Positions 53,517 through 62,485 of a DNA stretch of 64,000 nucleotides are shown here, piece by piece. Position 1 is the first letter of the stretch. Every line of letters begins with the position of its first letter. The position numbers and the translations under genes are program-made. The notes under the pieces were generated by a model. That model was given only the letters and a program-made list of their open reading frames with translations, ran no database searches and was not told the DNA's origin. Origin of the DNA: Hyphomicrobium denitrificans ATCC 51888. GTDB lineage: Bacteria > Pseudomonadota > Alphaproteobacteria > Rhizobiales > Hyphomicrobiaceae. The stretch covers positions 1,612,001 to 1,676,000 of the forward strand of contig NC_014313.1 of assembly GCF_000143145.1 (NCBI RefSeq). The letters run 5' to 3'.

Positions 53517-54827
53517 TCAGAAATTGATCAGAGCACCGAAGGTGACTTCCTGGAAGTTGTTGGTCGCAAGACCACCGTCGCCACCCTCGATTTCAACACC
53601 CTTAAAGCTGGCGTCGATGTTGCGGTACTTCAGCCAGAGTGACATGGCGGCCGAGTCGATTTCCTGGACAACACCAACACCCCAGAGGCGAGCCGACGCT
53701 TTGTCATAGCCGTAGAGCAAATCAGGTGTGTCGGTATCCGGGCCTGCGCCATTAGCATAGATATCGCCACCGTTGCGGTTTTCTATGCGCTCGTACTCAC
53801 CGTAAAGAACAGTGTGGCCAAGCGGATTCCAACGCTGACGGATACCGGCCTTGCCGTACCAGGTCTGATTGCTGCTAGCGGACGAGTCGTGGAAGTTGAG
53901 GTTTCCATACGCTCCGTAGGCGAACAGGCCCGTCGGCATGTGCTCGACATATGCGCCAACCTGGAAGTAGCCTGTATCGAACGGCTGCAGAACGTTGGCG
54001 CTGTTGCCCGACGAGCTGTTCGTCTGGCTGTAAGCCGCAGCAGCCGCGACCTTGAAGTCAGCCCATTCACCCGCATAGCGAGCGGCGACGTCCCAGAAGT
54101 CGTCTTCACCCCAAGATGCCGACACCGAGAAGCCACCGAACGACGGCGAGTCGTAACGGACCGAGTTCGTCGGCGCTCCGTTGACGTCGCCCCAGGTGCC
54201 TACGCCGCCCCAGGTCGTATCGGTCAGCTGGCCATTCTTCTGTCTAATGAAGAACGAGTTGAAGTCGAACGGAACCCAGTTGGCCGGAACGAGCGAACCC
54301 GAACCGTCGACGAGGATCGCCGTGTTATCCGAAGCCTGCGACTGCTTACCAACCGAGACCTTACCCAGCTGGTCGCTCTTGATGAACCAGAAGGACTGCA
54401 GCGTGCTGACGCCGTTGGCGCTGCCCGTCAGCAGATTCGGGCCATCCGGCACGCCCTGCGTCGTCGTCAGCGAGTCGGAGCCGATCGCCTCGAGATGGAG
54501 GACATAACCCGCTGTCCAGCCCGGCAGAATCTGTGCTTGACCGGTGAATTTCACGTGGCTGGCGAGCGTCGAACCAAGATCCGTGACGTAAACGTTCGAC
54601 TGGCCTCCGTCATCCCACCAGGTGACCTGCTGGCCAACCCAGCCGGAAACCGTCAGCGAGACCTTACGGTTGCCCTTGCGGGCCGTCGTGGCTTCGAGTT
54701 CTGCGATGCGTTCCTCGAGGTCCGCGCAGCAGTTCCCCCCAAGGTCGGCCGCCGATGCGCTGTTGACCGACATCCCGCCTGCCAGCAGGCCTGCCGCCAC
54801 CAGGGCACTCAGACTATACTTGCTCAT
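53517..54827 (-). CDS. Outer-membrane porin, copy 2 (paralogue of 51778-53112)
   Basis: 436 residues starting MSKYSLSALVAAGLLAGGMS. The mature N-terminus ADLGGNCCADLEERIAELEA is identical to that of copy 1, and most of the barrel is very similar. The copies differ in extracellular-loop-like stretches, for instance GQLTDTTWGGVGTWGDVNGA here and GQLTNLNWAGTGTWGDVNGL in copy 1. It ends FQEVTFGALINF. The pair is a tandem duplication with independent promoter and terminator for each copy. Confidence 0.92.
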   Translation of the reverse strand: MSKYSLSALVAAGLLAGGMSVNSASAADLGGNCCADLEERIAELEATTARKGNRKVSLTVSGWVGQQVTWWDDGGQSNVYVTDLGSTLASHVKFTGQAQILPGWTAGYVLHLEAIGSDSLTTTQGVPDGPNLLTGSANGVSTLQSFWFIKSDQLGKVSVGKQSQASDNTAILVDGSGSLVPANWVPFDFNSFFIRQKNGQLTDTTWGGVGTWGDVNGAPTNSVRYDSPSFGGFSVSASWGEDDFWDVAARYAGEWADFKVAAAAAYSQTNSSSGNSANVLQPFDTGYFQVGAYVEHMPTGLFAYGAYGNLNFHDSSASSNQTWYGKAGIRQRWNPLGHTVLYGEYERIENRNGGDIYANGAGPDTDTPDLLYGYDKASARLWGVGVVQEIDSAAMSLWLKYRNIDASFKGVEIEGGDGGLATNNFQEVTFGALINF

Positions 54828-55563
54828 GAACCTACTCCCGTCTGCTTCGACTGAGGAATGACGGACGGAACGAACTGTTCAGCCCAACACTCTTCTTATT
54901 CGATGGTCTTTTGTTTAAACCCGTCGTCAAACCCGTCTTCTGCGGTCCACGGGTTGCCCCCCGAATCACCGCTCAGGGCAATGCTTAAAGCAGATTAGAT
55001 TCGCGGGTGAAATACCTTTGGCCAAAGCACCTGTGGAATTGAAGGAGTTTGTGACACAAAAGTCACGAGCAGAAGTAGTCAAACGAGAGCATATCAACGC
55101 CCCGTTGTGTGGATGTGTCGGCCTTCCGGGGATCGGTGCGGCGGCGCCTGATTTTGCAGTTGCTCATCGTGCGACGTTGTCTCGCCCGCGCAGGTAAAGA
55201 CTTAGCAGGAAACCGAATTCGCCTTATTGAAGCGAAAACTTATCATTCTTCGGAGTAAAAAGGCTTCACTGGCGCGATCAACCGTCATCTGCCGGAATGC
55301 TGGCGAGGCCGCGAATTATTCCCGCTGGTATGCCGCCGATGCGCGCCTGCTGCGTTGGCCGGTTGATGATGCACGCGGAGGTTTTTGCGGCCGTTAACGG
55401 GCTCGCAACGATTGACGAGAAAGTCACACCTAGAATGGATCGACGTGGAAAATCTGCCACAATCGTCATTTAGCAAATCTCTTATTGCTAATTGGTGGGC
55501 GCTTGGCGGGAGCGTACACCAGACCATCAGACGCTCACCGCTCGGGCAAGCAGAAATTCGAAC
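54828..55563. other. Long intergenic region between porin 2 and opgG
   Basis: 736 bases between divergent genes. Small frames (for example 55278-55469, minus) lack ribosome sites and protein character. The part near 54850-55000 probably holds the porin 2 promoter and leader, and the part near 55450-55560 that of opgG. No hairpin or repeat stood out. Confidence 0.4.
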
Positions 55564-57123
55564 ATGACAGGCAAACTACTCGATCGGCGGTCGGTTCTCG
55601 GGCAGGCTGCAATGGGAACCTTTGCCCTCGCGGCCGCCAAACTGGCGCTCGCTACGGATATTGCGGAGGCGGCGGGCGAGTCGTCGTCGCCACCAACGCC
55701 GTTCAGCACCTCGAACGTCAACGCCGAGGCGAAGCGCCTCGCAGATCAGCCCTTCGGGAAGCCGGCGCTCGATCTGCCGCCGCCCTTCAACAAGCTCAAT
55801 TATGATCAGTATCGCGACATCCGCTTTCGTTCGGAGAAGGCGATCTGGAAGGGCGAGCATCTCAATTTCGAGATCCAGCCGTTCGCCATGGGCTGGCTGT
55901 ACGACATGCCGGTCGATCTCTGGGTGGTCGACAACGGCGCGGCATCGCGGCTGGTCGCCAATGGCAAGCTGTTCAGCTTCGGCCCACTGATCGGCCCAAG
56001 TCCCGACGATGCGCCGTACGGGTTCTCGGGATTTCGCGTTCACGGACCGATCAACCGCTCCGACAATTTCGACGAGTATGCCGTATTTCAAGGCGCGAGC
56101 TATTTCCGCGCCGTTGGGCGTGGCCAAGGCTATGGCGCCTCGGCGCGCGGGCTGGCGCTGAATACGGCGCGTCCAGGCGGGGAAGAGTTTCCGTTCTTCA
56201 GGACATTCTGGCTCGAAAAGCCGAAACCCGGTGCAACTCAAGTCACGCTCTATGCGTTGCTCGACAGTCCGTCGACGACCGGCGCGTATCGGTTTGTCAT
56301 TGAGCCGGGAGAAACGACCACCATGGACGTGTCGGCGACGCTATATCCTCGCGTCGCGCTGCCCCATGTCGGGATTGCGCCTCTGACGAGCATGTTTCTT
56401 AACGGCAACGCGACGCCGCGGCGAACACGCGATTTCCGCCCCGAGGTCCACGACAGCGAGGGGCTTGCGATCGTCAACGGTAGCGAGGAACGTCTCTGGC
56501 GGCCGCTCAACAATCCCAAAACCTTGCAAGTCAGCGCCTTCATGGACAAGGACCCGCGCGGCTTCGGACTATGGCAGCGCGACCGGACATTCCGCAGCTA
56601 TGAAGATCTCGAAGCTCACTATGAGCAGAGACCAAGCGTTTGGGTGCAGCCCAAAGGACAGTGGGGCGAGGGCTATATCGAGCTCGTCGAAATCCCGGTC
56701 GAGAACGAAATCCACGACAACGTCGTCGCCTATTGGCATCCAGGGAAGCCGCTGACGCCCGGCGGACCGCACGTCTTCAACTACAAGCTCAGCTGGGGCA
56801 GGGATGTCCCGGCGTCGTGGTCGGGCGCACGCGTCGCGAAGACGCGTGTCGGCGGCGGCAAGAAACCGGAAAACCTTCTTTTCGTCATCGATTTGACAGG
56901 TCCTGCGGTGAAGGATGCGAAGGATCTGCCAGTCGCCGACGTTACAGCCAGCGCCGGCCAGATCTCGAACGTCGCGGTTCAACGCAATCTTGAGATTTCT
57001 GGTGTTCGAGTGACGTTTGAGCTGACGCCCGGCGACGCCGAGCTCGCGGAATTGCGGTGCATCTTGAAGGCCGGCGATCAGGCCGTCTCGGAGACTTGGC
57101 TCTATCGATGGACGAAGCCGTAA
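55564..57123 (+). CDS. opgG: Periplasmic glucan biosynthesis protein G
   Basis: 519 residues from the ATG at 55564 (MTGKLLDRRSVLGQAAMGTF). The N-terminus carries a Tat-type signal (LDRRSVLGQAAMGTFALAAA). The mature part is the MdoG/OpgG fold: PFNKLNYDQYRDIRFRSEKA, ISGFRVHGPINRS-like stretch (GFSGFRVHGPINRSDNFDEY), PRGFGLWQRDRTFRSYEDLE and WGEGYIELVEIPVENEIHDN. It acts in the periplasm on the branching of osmoregulated glucans. It overlaps opgH by 16 bases. Confidence 0.95.
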   Translation: MTGKLLDRRSVLGQAAMGTFALAAAKLALATDIAEAAGESSSPPTPFSTSNVNAEAKRLADQPFGKPALDLPPPFNKLNYDQYRDIRFRSEKAIWKGEHLNFEIQPFAMGWLYDMPVDLWVVDNGAASRLVANGKLFSFGPLIGPSPDDAPYGFSGFRVHGPINRSDNFDEYAVFQGASYFRAVGRGQGYGASARGLALNTARPGGEEFPFFRTFWLEKPKPGATQVTLYALLDSPSTTGAYRFVIEPGETTTMDVSATLYPRVALPHVGIAPLTSMFLNGNATPRRTRDFRPEVHDSEGLAIVNGSEERLWRPLNNPKTLQVSAFMDKDPRGFGLWQRDRTFRSYEDLEAHYEQRPSVWVQPKGQWGEGYIELVEIPVENEIHDNVVAYWHPGKPLTPGGPHVFNYKLSWGRDVPASWSGARVAKTRVGGGKKPENLLFVIDLTGPAVKDAKDLPVADVTASAGQISNVAVQRNLEISGVRVTFELTPGDAELAELRCILKAGDQAVSETWLYRWTKP

Positions 57124-59081
57124 ACGAAAACTTCAAAGGCGATTTTCCGCTCGACCCTGCGCAGCCCGTCGTGGCGCGTGACGCGGGTCCGTGGTCGCAT
57201 TTGCCGGCGGCAGCGCCGCTCGACATGCCGGAGCAGGATTTCAGCGCGAAGATCGCTCGCATCGCCGAGCCGCGGCGGCGCGGCTATTGGGTGCCTCGCA
57301 CCGCGATCTTTGCAGGCGCGGCGGCGCTGACTGCAGCCTTCGCGCATGAGCTGTTCAGCATCCTGGCGTTCGTCATGATCACGCCGGTGCAGTTTCTCTT
57401 TCTCATCCTGTCGACGATTGCGTTCGGGTGGATCGCGATCGGCAGCCTGAGCGCGGCGCTCGGCTTTCTGCCGCTATTCGCCGGCGAGCGCGCCGATACC
57501 ATTACGCCGCCGCAACCGACCGAACCGCTGAATACGCGCGTCGCGCTACTCTTTCCCGTCTACCACGAAGAGCCGACGCGGATCGCCGGTGCGATCGAGG
57601 CGATGGCGCGCGAACTCGACGGCCTCGGCCGCGCCCGCAACTTCGATGTTTTCATTCTGTCGGACACGCGTGGCGACGATGACGGCGGACGGGAAGCCGA
57701 CGTCTATCGCGCGCTGACGCAGGAAATCGCACCGTTCGTTTCCGTCTACTATCGCCGGCGCATGCAGAACACCGCCCGCAAGGCCGGCAACATCGCCGAC
57801 TGGGTCAGCCGCTTCGGCGGCGGCTACGAGTCCTTCATCATTCTGGATGGCGACAGCGTCATGGACGGGCGCACGCTGGTCTCGCTGGCGCTTGCGATGG
57901 AAGCCGATCCGAAGGCCGGGCTCATCCAAACCGTGCCGCGCATCGTCGGCGGCGAAACGCTGCTCCAGCGTTTGCAGCAATTCGCCTGCAACACCTACGG
58001 CCCCGCAGTGTCGTCGGGTCTTGCCTTCTGGCATCGGGACCAGGGCAACTACTGGGGCCACAACGCCATCATCCGGACAGCCGCATTCGCGTCGGCTGCT
58101 GGACTTCCTGACCTCCCGGGCCGGAAGCCGTTCGGCGGCCACATCATGAGCCACGACTTCGTCGAAGCGGTTCTGCTTCAACGTGCCGGTTATGGCGTGC
58201 ACATGATGCCGTCGCTCGAGGGGTCGTATGAGGGCATGCCGCCCAACATCGTCGACATCGTCGCCCGCGACCGCCGCTGGGCGCAGGGAAACCTTCAGCA
58301 TCTCGCCATCGTGTCGCAAAGCGGCCTGACGCCGATGGGGCGCCTGCATCTCGGGATGGGCGCTACGTCGTATCTCATCTCGGCGGTCTGGGCCCTGTCG
58401 CTCGTCGTCGGCATCATCCTGGCCCTGCAAGGCCAGCAGATGATCCCGAGCTATTTCCGTGACGCGAAGACGCTCTTCCCGATCTGGCCGATCATCGACC
58501 CCGGCGCGGCGCTCAGGCTTTTCCTGGCGACGCTGGTCGTGGTGCTGCTGCCGAAGTTTCTGGGCCTGTTCCTCGCGTGGAAGGAAGCGCGTGCCCGGCA
58601 TGACCTTCTGGGCGCGGTGCGCGTAACGGTCGGCGTCTTCGTCGAGACGATCTACTCGATGCTGATCGCGCCGATCTTCATGGTGACGCAGACGGTCGCC
58701 TCAGCCGAAATTCTGGCAGGTCTCGATTCCGGATGGAAGCCTCAAAACCGCAACGACGGCGCGCTGTCGTTCGATGACGCGATGTGGTTCGCGCGCTGGC
58801 ACACGTTGATCGGTCTGATCGCGGGCGGCATTGCGTGGACGGTTTCGCCGGGCCTTCTCATGTGGATGGCGCCGGTCATTCTCGGCCTTGTGCTGGCCGG
58901 GCCGGTGAGCTGGATCACGTCGCTACGCGCCGGTCCGCTCGAACGCTGGGCGCTTGCAACCAACGTCGATCTGTCGCCGCCATCGGTTTTGATCGACGCC
59001 GGACACCGCTCGAATACGTGGGCGCGCCGCGCCGCGACGCCGGGCGGGTTGAATGCCGAGCCGGAAGCAGCGGCAGCGTAA
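57108..59081 (+). CDS. opgH: Glucans biosynthesis glucosyltransferase H
   Basis: 657 residues from the ATG at 57108 (MDEAVNENFKGDFPLDPAQP), which lies inside the end of opgG. It has about eight membrane segments and a family-2 glycosyltransferase domain: VALLFPVYHEEPTRIAGAIE, FIILDGDSVMDGRTLV (DxD-type), GGHIMSHDFVEAVLLQRAGY (Asp/Glu) and RDRRWAQGNLQHL (QxxRW-like). It makes the linear beta-glucan backbone from UDP-glucose in the inner membrane. With opgG it forms a complete OPG operon. Confidence 0.95.
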   Translation: MDEAVNENFKGDFPLDPAQPVVARDAGPWSHLPAAAPLDMPEQDFSAKIARIAEPRRRGYWVPRTAIFAGAAALTAAFAHELFSILAFVMITPVQFLFLILSTIAFGWIAIGSLSAALGFLPLFAGERADTITPPQPTEPLNTRVALLFPVYHEEPTRIAGAIEAMARELDGLGRARNFDVFILSDTRGDDDGGREADVYRALTQEIAPFVSVYYRRRMQNTARKAGNIADWVSRFGGGYESFIILDGDSVMDGRTLVSLALAMEADPKAGLIQTVPRIVGGETLLQRLQQFACNTYGPAVSSGLAFWHRDQGNYWGHNAIIRTAAFASAAGLPDLPGRKPFGGHIMSHDFVEAVLLQRAGYGVHMMPSLEGSYEGMPPNIVDIVARDRRWAQGNLQHLAIVSQSGLTPMGRLHLGMGATSYLISAVWALSLVVGIILALQGQQMIPSYFRDAKTLFPIWPIIDPGAALRLFLATLVVVLLPKFLGLFLAWKEARARHDLLGAVRVTVGVFVETIYSMLIAPIFMVTQTVASAEILAGLDSGWKPQNRNDGALSFDDAMWFARWHTLIGLIAGGIAWTVSPGLLMWMAPVILGLVLAGPVSWITSLRAGPLERWALATNVDLSPPSVLIDAGHRSNTWARRAATPGGLNAEPEAAAA

Positions 59082-59090
59082 GAGCGCCGT

Positions 59091-60131
59091 CTATTGCGGC
59101 TTGTCGGCTTTTTCCGAACCTCTGAGCGAGCGTATCAGCTCGCTGAAGATTTCGCGCACGCGCAAGGGTTCCGCGTCGAGATAGGGCAGCGGACGCGTGA
59201 CCTCGACGGCGACCACTCCGAGCCGCGCGGTCAAGGCTCCGTTGAATGCGCCCTCGCCGAGACGGCGGGACAGTCTGCGAAGGACGTCCTGCCCGACGAA
59301 TTGTCCGAGCAGATCATCGGTCATCGCGATGCCGCCGGTCGCGATCACGTGACCGACGACGAGACGCGCGAGGCGCAAAGCACCAAGCACGCCGGGCCGG
59401 CCGCCATACAACCCAGCAATCGCGCGGAACATCCGGACGTTCTCGACGAGCACGAATGCCATCGCGATCCACATGATCGGCGACAGCGCCGAGACGGTCG
59501 CAACGCGCTTGCCGGACTTGAGGATCACGCGTCGCGCTTCTCCGTCGATCGGATGCAGCAGCTCGCGGTCGGCAAGGCGCAGCAGCTCAGTCGGCTCCAG
59601 AACATCACCCAGATGATCACGCACGCGAGCGAGCCCCCAAGCGAGGTCGGCGCGCCCGCGATAATGCGAGAGCAAAGCATTGACCGCCGCGTGCTCGCTG
59701 GCGCGCTCAGGCTTTGCAACTGCGGATTTGACGAGCGCTCTGAGCTTGGAGAGCCGGGCGAGCCTGCGGAAGCCGATCAATTCCCGGAGCACGATGCCGA
59801 GCAGGGCGATGACGATGATCGACATCAGCGCGAACGCCAGCCATCCCACCCAATCCTGGCGTTCGAGCGCAACTGAGACGAAGCGGACGAACCAAAGCCC
59901 CGCGGCGAGCGAGGCCAACGCGGCAACTGCCGAGAAAATGATGCTGCCGAAACGGAAGCCGCGATTGATGTCGGTCACCGTCAGATGACGCGTTGGAACG
60001 CGCGCCGCGCGCCGTGCCGTTACCGCGCCGCCTTCGCGCGCGATGTCGTCAACTTGCGCCTCGGCGGCGACGTCGTCGGGCTTGAAGACGCGCGGCTTGC
60101 GCGGCGGCGGGACATCGTTCTCGAACGTCAT
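59091..60131 (-). CDS. ycjF: YcjF/TIGR01620 family membrane protein
   Basis: 346 residues. The N-terminal part is Pro/Arg-rich (VPPPRKPRVFKPDDVAAEAQ), followed by two membrane segments (about 65-90 and 100-120, GSIIFSAVAALASLAAGLWF and GWLAFALMSIIVIALLGIVL). The rest includes SKLRALVKSAVAKPERASEH and two further hydrophobic segments (SPIMWIAMAFVLVENVRMFR). It matches the DUF697/YcjF family. Its ATG overlaps the ycjX stop by four bases, and these genes are usually paired. Confidence 0.9.
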   Translation of the reverse strand: MTFENDVPPPRKPRVFKPDDVAAEAQVDDIAREGGAVTARRAARVPTRHLTVTDINRGFRFGSIIFSAVAALASLAAGLWFVRFVSVALERQDWVGWLAFALMSIIVIALLGIVLRELIGFRRLARLSKLRALVKSAVAKPERASEHAAVNALLSHYRGRADLAWGLARVRDHLGDVLEPTELLRLADRELLHPIDGEARRVILKSGKRVATVSALSPIMWIAMAFVLVENVRMFRAIAGLYGGRPGVLGALRLARLVVGHVIATGGIAMTDDLLGQFVGQDVLRRLSRRLGEGAFNGALTARLGVVAVEVTRPLPYLDAEPLRVREIFSELIRSLRGSEKADKPQ

Positions 60132-61597
60132 GCGAGATAATCCGATACAAGGAAATCGAGCGCGCGATCCAATCTGATGTGCGGAAATGCAGCCGGCTTT
60201 CCGTCGGGCAGCGTATCGATAAGCTTTGGCGGCGCGAAGCGGACAAGCTCGAGCGACGCCGTTTTGGCGCTGCGCGCGGCGCTCAACGCGGCTGCGGCGT
60301 CGATCGGCAGGTCGCCCGGAAAAATCGCGGCTTCGGTTGCGCCGTCGAACGTCACGCCGCCGATCGTTTCGCCCTGGATCGGCGTGCCGCGCAGGCAGGG
60401 GAGGATTTCGCTACCTTGTTTCGCTGTCGTCTCACGCGTCGCGCGCAAGGCTGCGAGAGCGATTGCACTGACGCCCGCGCCTTCGGTCTCGGCGCGCGAG
60501 ATCGCCTCGTCGACGATAAGCTTCAGAATGGCTTCCAGGCGATCGTGGCTCGACGCGGGCAAGTGATCGGCCTTAGTCGCGGCGAACAGAATGCGGTCGA
60601 TCTTGCGTCCGATCAGTAGCGACAGCCACGAATTGGCTCCGGGGCGAAAGGCCTTGAGGATCGCGGTCATCGCGCGTTCGAGATCGCCGACCGCTGCCGC
60701 TCCGCGGTTCAAGGCGCCGAGAACGTCGACGAGCACGATCTGCCGGTCGAGGCGTGCGAAGTGGTCGTTGAAGAACGGTTTGACGACGGTCGATTTGTAG
60801 CTTTCGAAACGGCGCATCATCATCGCGGCGAGTGACGAGCGCGGCGGGCGTTCGCCGGATGCGAGCGGCATCGGAAAGAACGTCAGAAGCGGCGAGCCTT
60901 CGAGATCGCCGGGAAGAAGAAAGCGCCCTGGCGCGAGCGTCGATTGTGCGCCGCTCTCACGCATGCGGCGGAGATAGTCGGTGAACAGCTTGGCGCCGGT
61001 CATCGCGATCTGTTCGTCCTCGATCGCCGCAGGATCGGTTCCGGCAAGGAACGACAGAAACGGCTTAGCGATTTCGGCACGTTCCGGCGCGGCCGCGAGC
61101 GCCAGCGCTTCCGTCGAGAAAGTTCGGTAATCCTGATCGAGCAGCGGCAGGTCGATCAGCCATTCGCCCGGGTAGTCGACGATGTCGACGTGCAGTTTCG
61201 AGAGGCCGACGAAGCGCTTCAAGAGCGACGTCGACTGGTATTCGATCGTAACCCTCAGTTCCGAAATGCGGCGCGTGCTGTCAGGCCAGGACGGCGGCAC
61301 GGAAAGCAGATCATGGAGATGCGCCTCGTAGTCGAACCGCGGGACGCTGTCGTCAGGCTGCGGCTCCAGGTAGGCGCGCACGATCCTGTGTTCCGCATCG
61401 GCTGAAAAGAACGGCAGGCGTCCGCCCGATACGAGGTTGCGCACCAGCGCCGTGATGAAAACGGTCTTGCCGGCGCGCGACAGTCCGGTGACGCCGAGGC
61501 GGACGCACGGCGTCAGATAGTTGCCGAGCCGCGTCTGCGCGTCTCTGATGAGATCGGAGTAGGTGAGGTCAGTCAAATCGCGCCGCGCATTTCGCAA
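60128..61597 (-). CDS. ycjX: YcjX family P-loop protein
   Basis: 489 residues from a TTG at 61597; the start is uncertain because no strong ribosome site is seen. The Walker A motif is LGVTGLSRAGKTVFITALVR (about residues 34-53), with DIVDYPGEWLIDLPLLDQDY for Walker B/switch. Other family segments are PFFSADAEHRIVRAYLEPQP and WLSLLIGRKIDRILFAATKA. YcjX proteins are stress-linked GTPase/ATPase-like proteins of unclear role that go with YcjF. The stop overlaps the ycjF start. Confidence 0.9.
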   Translation of the reverse strand: MRNARRDLTDLTYSDLIRDAQTRLGNYLTPCVRLGVTGLSRAGKTVFITALVRNLVSGGRLPFFSADAEHRIVRAYLEPQPDDSVPRFDYEAHLHDLLSVPPSWPDSTRRISELRVTIEYQSTSLLKRFVGLSKLHVDIVDYPGEWLIDLPLLDQDYRTFSTEALALAAAPERAEIAKPFLSFLAGTDPAAIEDEQIAMTGAKLFTDYLRRMRESGAQSTLAPGRFLLPGDLEGSPLLTFFPMPLASGERPPRSSLAAMMMRRFESYKSTVVKPFFNDHFARLDRQIVLVDVLGALNRGAAAVGDLERAMTAILKAFRPGANSWLSLLIGRKIDRILFAATKADHLPASSHDRLEAILKLIVDEAISRAETEGAGVSAIALAALRATRETTAKQGSEILPCLRGTPIQGETIGGVTFDGATEAAIFPGDLPIDAAAALSAARSAKTASLELVRFAPPKLIDTLPDGKPAAFPHIRLDRALDFLVSDYLA

Positions 61598-61689
61598 GGA
61601 TAAAGGGACCGTTCAGGACCCCTTAAGTGGCGTAACTCTCCCCATCCGACAAGATCGGATCGCGCGGCGGCCCGAGTGCGGGCGCAGCT

Positions 61690-61776
61690 TCAGCCGTAGA
61701 AAACGACGGCGCATCCGGCGGCGACCACGACGGCGGCCATCAGCATCAAAGCTCCAGAACGAAAGAATTCAGCCAT
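61690..61776 (-). CDS. 28-residue single-span membrane peptide
   Basis: The ATG at 61776 has an excellent ribosome site (AGGAGAGG, then TGC). The product is MAEFFRSGALMLMAAVVVAA followed by GCAVVFYG, a short polar start and one hydrophobic segment with a Cys. It lies alone between ycjX and the papain-like gene on the same strand. The strength of the ribosome site and the clean membrane segment argue for a real small protein. Confidence 0.5.
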   Translation of the reverse strand: MAEFFRSGALMLMAAVVVAAGCAVVFYG

Positions 61777-61906
61777 GCACCTCTCCTCGCATTGCGCGTT
61801 TCGCCTCCCATCGTGGAGAGATCTAGCGCATGGCGGTTGAACGAGGGCTGACGTGCGGGTTCACGAGACGTTCATACGCGCGTCACGGAGGGAGCGGCGG
61901 AGGCGT

Positions 61907-62404
61907 CTAGGCGTCGTGCGCCTTTTTGACCTCGAAGATCTCCATGATGCGGCAGCCGCGGTGCGGCCCGTCGACGACGAACGTCCATTTGCCTTCGGTG
62001 AAGGTGTCGCACATCTTGACGCCCTTCACGAGAATCCAATGGCCTTCCTTGCCCTTATGGATTGCGAGAATGTAATAGGCCCACGCGTTGCGCGGTTTCT
62101 GCATCCAGGTCCAGAGCGTCGGACGTTCCTTGCGGGCGCGGTGAAGGTGCGTTTCCTTCAACACCATGCGGTAGCCGAAATGGGCGAGGGCGGATTCCAC
62201 CTCGTCGGCATACGTTCCCTTGACGACGGGCTTGCGATGCGGCGGCAGCTCGCGGCCCTCGCGGATCACGTCCTCGATCTTGGAAATGCCGAAGCCGGTA
62301 ATCGCGGAGAGCACGTAGGGTCCGCAAAATGCCACGCGTCCGGTGTCGTTGTTGGCGGCGTCGAGACTCGATGCCGGCCGGCCGCTGGAAAGGCGATCGC
62401 TCAT
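61907..62404 (-). CDS. Conserved protein with papain/C39-like motifs
   Basis: 165 residues, no signal or membrane segment. The N-terminal third has VAFCGPYVLSAITGFGISKI, the Cys-Gly-Pro context of C39-like and papain-fold peptidases (Cys about 27). Later come KEGHWILVKGVKMCDTFTEG with a possible catalytic His, and WTFVVDGPHRG with a possible Asp. The arrangement Cys, then His, then Asp fits a cysteine peptidase or transglutaminase fold. It is not a recognised named family. No peptide substrate or ABC exporter gene is adjacent. Confidence 0.6.
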   Translation of the reverse strand: MSDRLSSGRPASSLDAANNDTGRVAFCGPYVLSAITGFGISKIEDVIREGRELPPHRKPVVKGTYADEVESALAHFGYRMVLKETHLHRARKERPTLWTWMQKPRNAWAYYILAIHKGKEGHWILVKGVKMCDTFTEGKWTFVVDGPHRGCRIMEIFEVKKAHDA

Positions 62405-62485
62405 GTCGCATATGCCCTATACAAGTAGGCGAACAATGCTCGGCCTATACGGTTAAGCAAAAGTTAATACGGGGTTCGGGCTGCA

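Noticed and set aside
55278..55469. 63-codon minus-strand frame in the long gap before opgG
   Set aside because: No ribosome site and no clear protein features.
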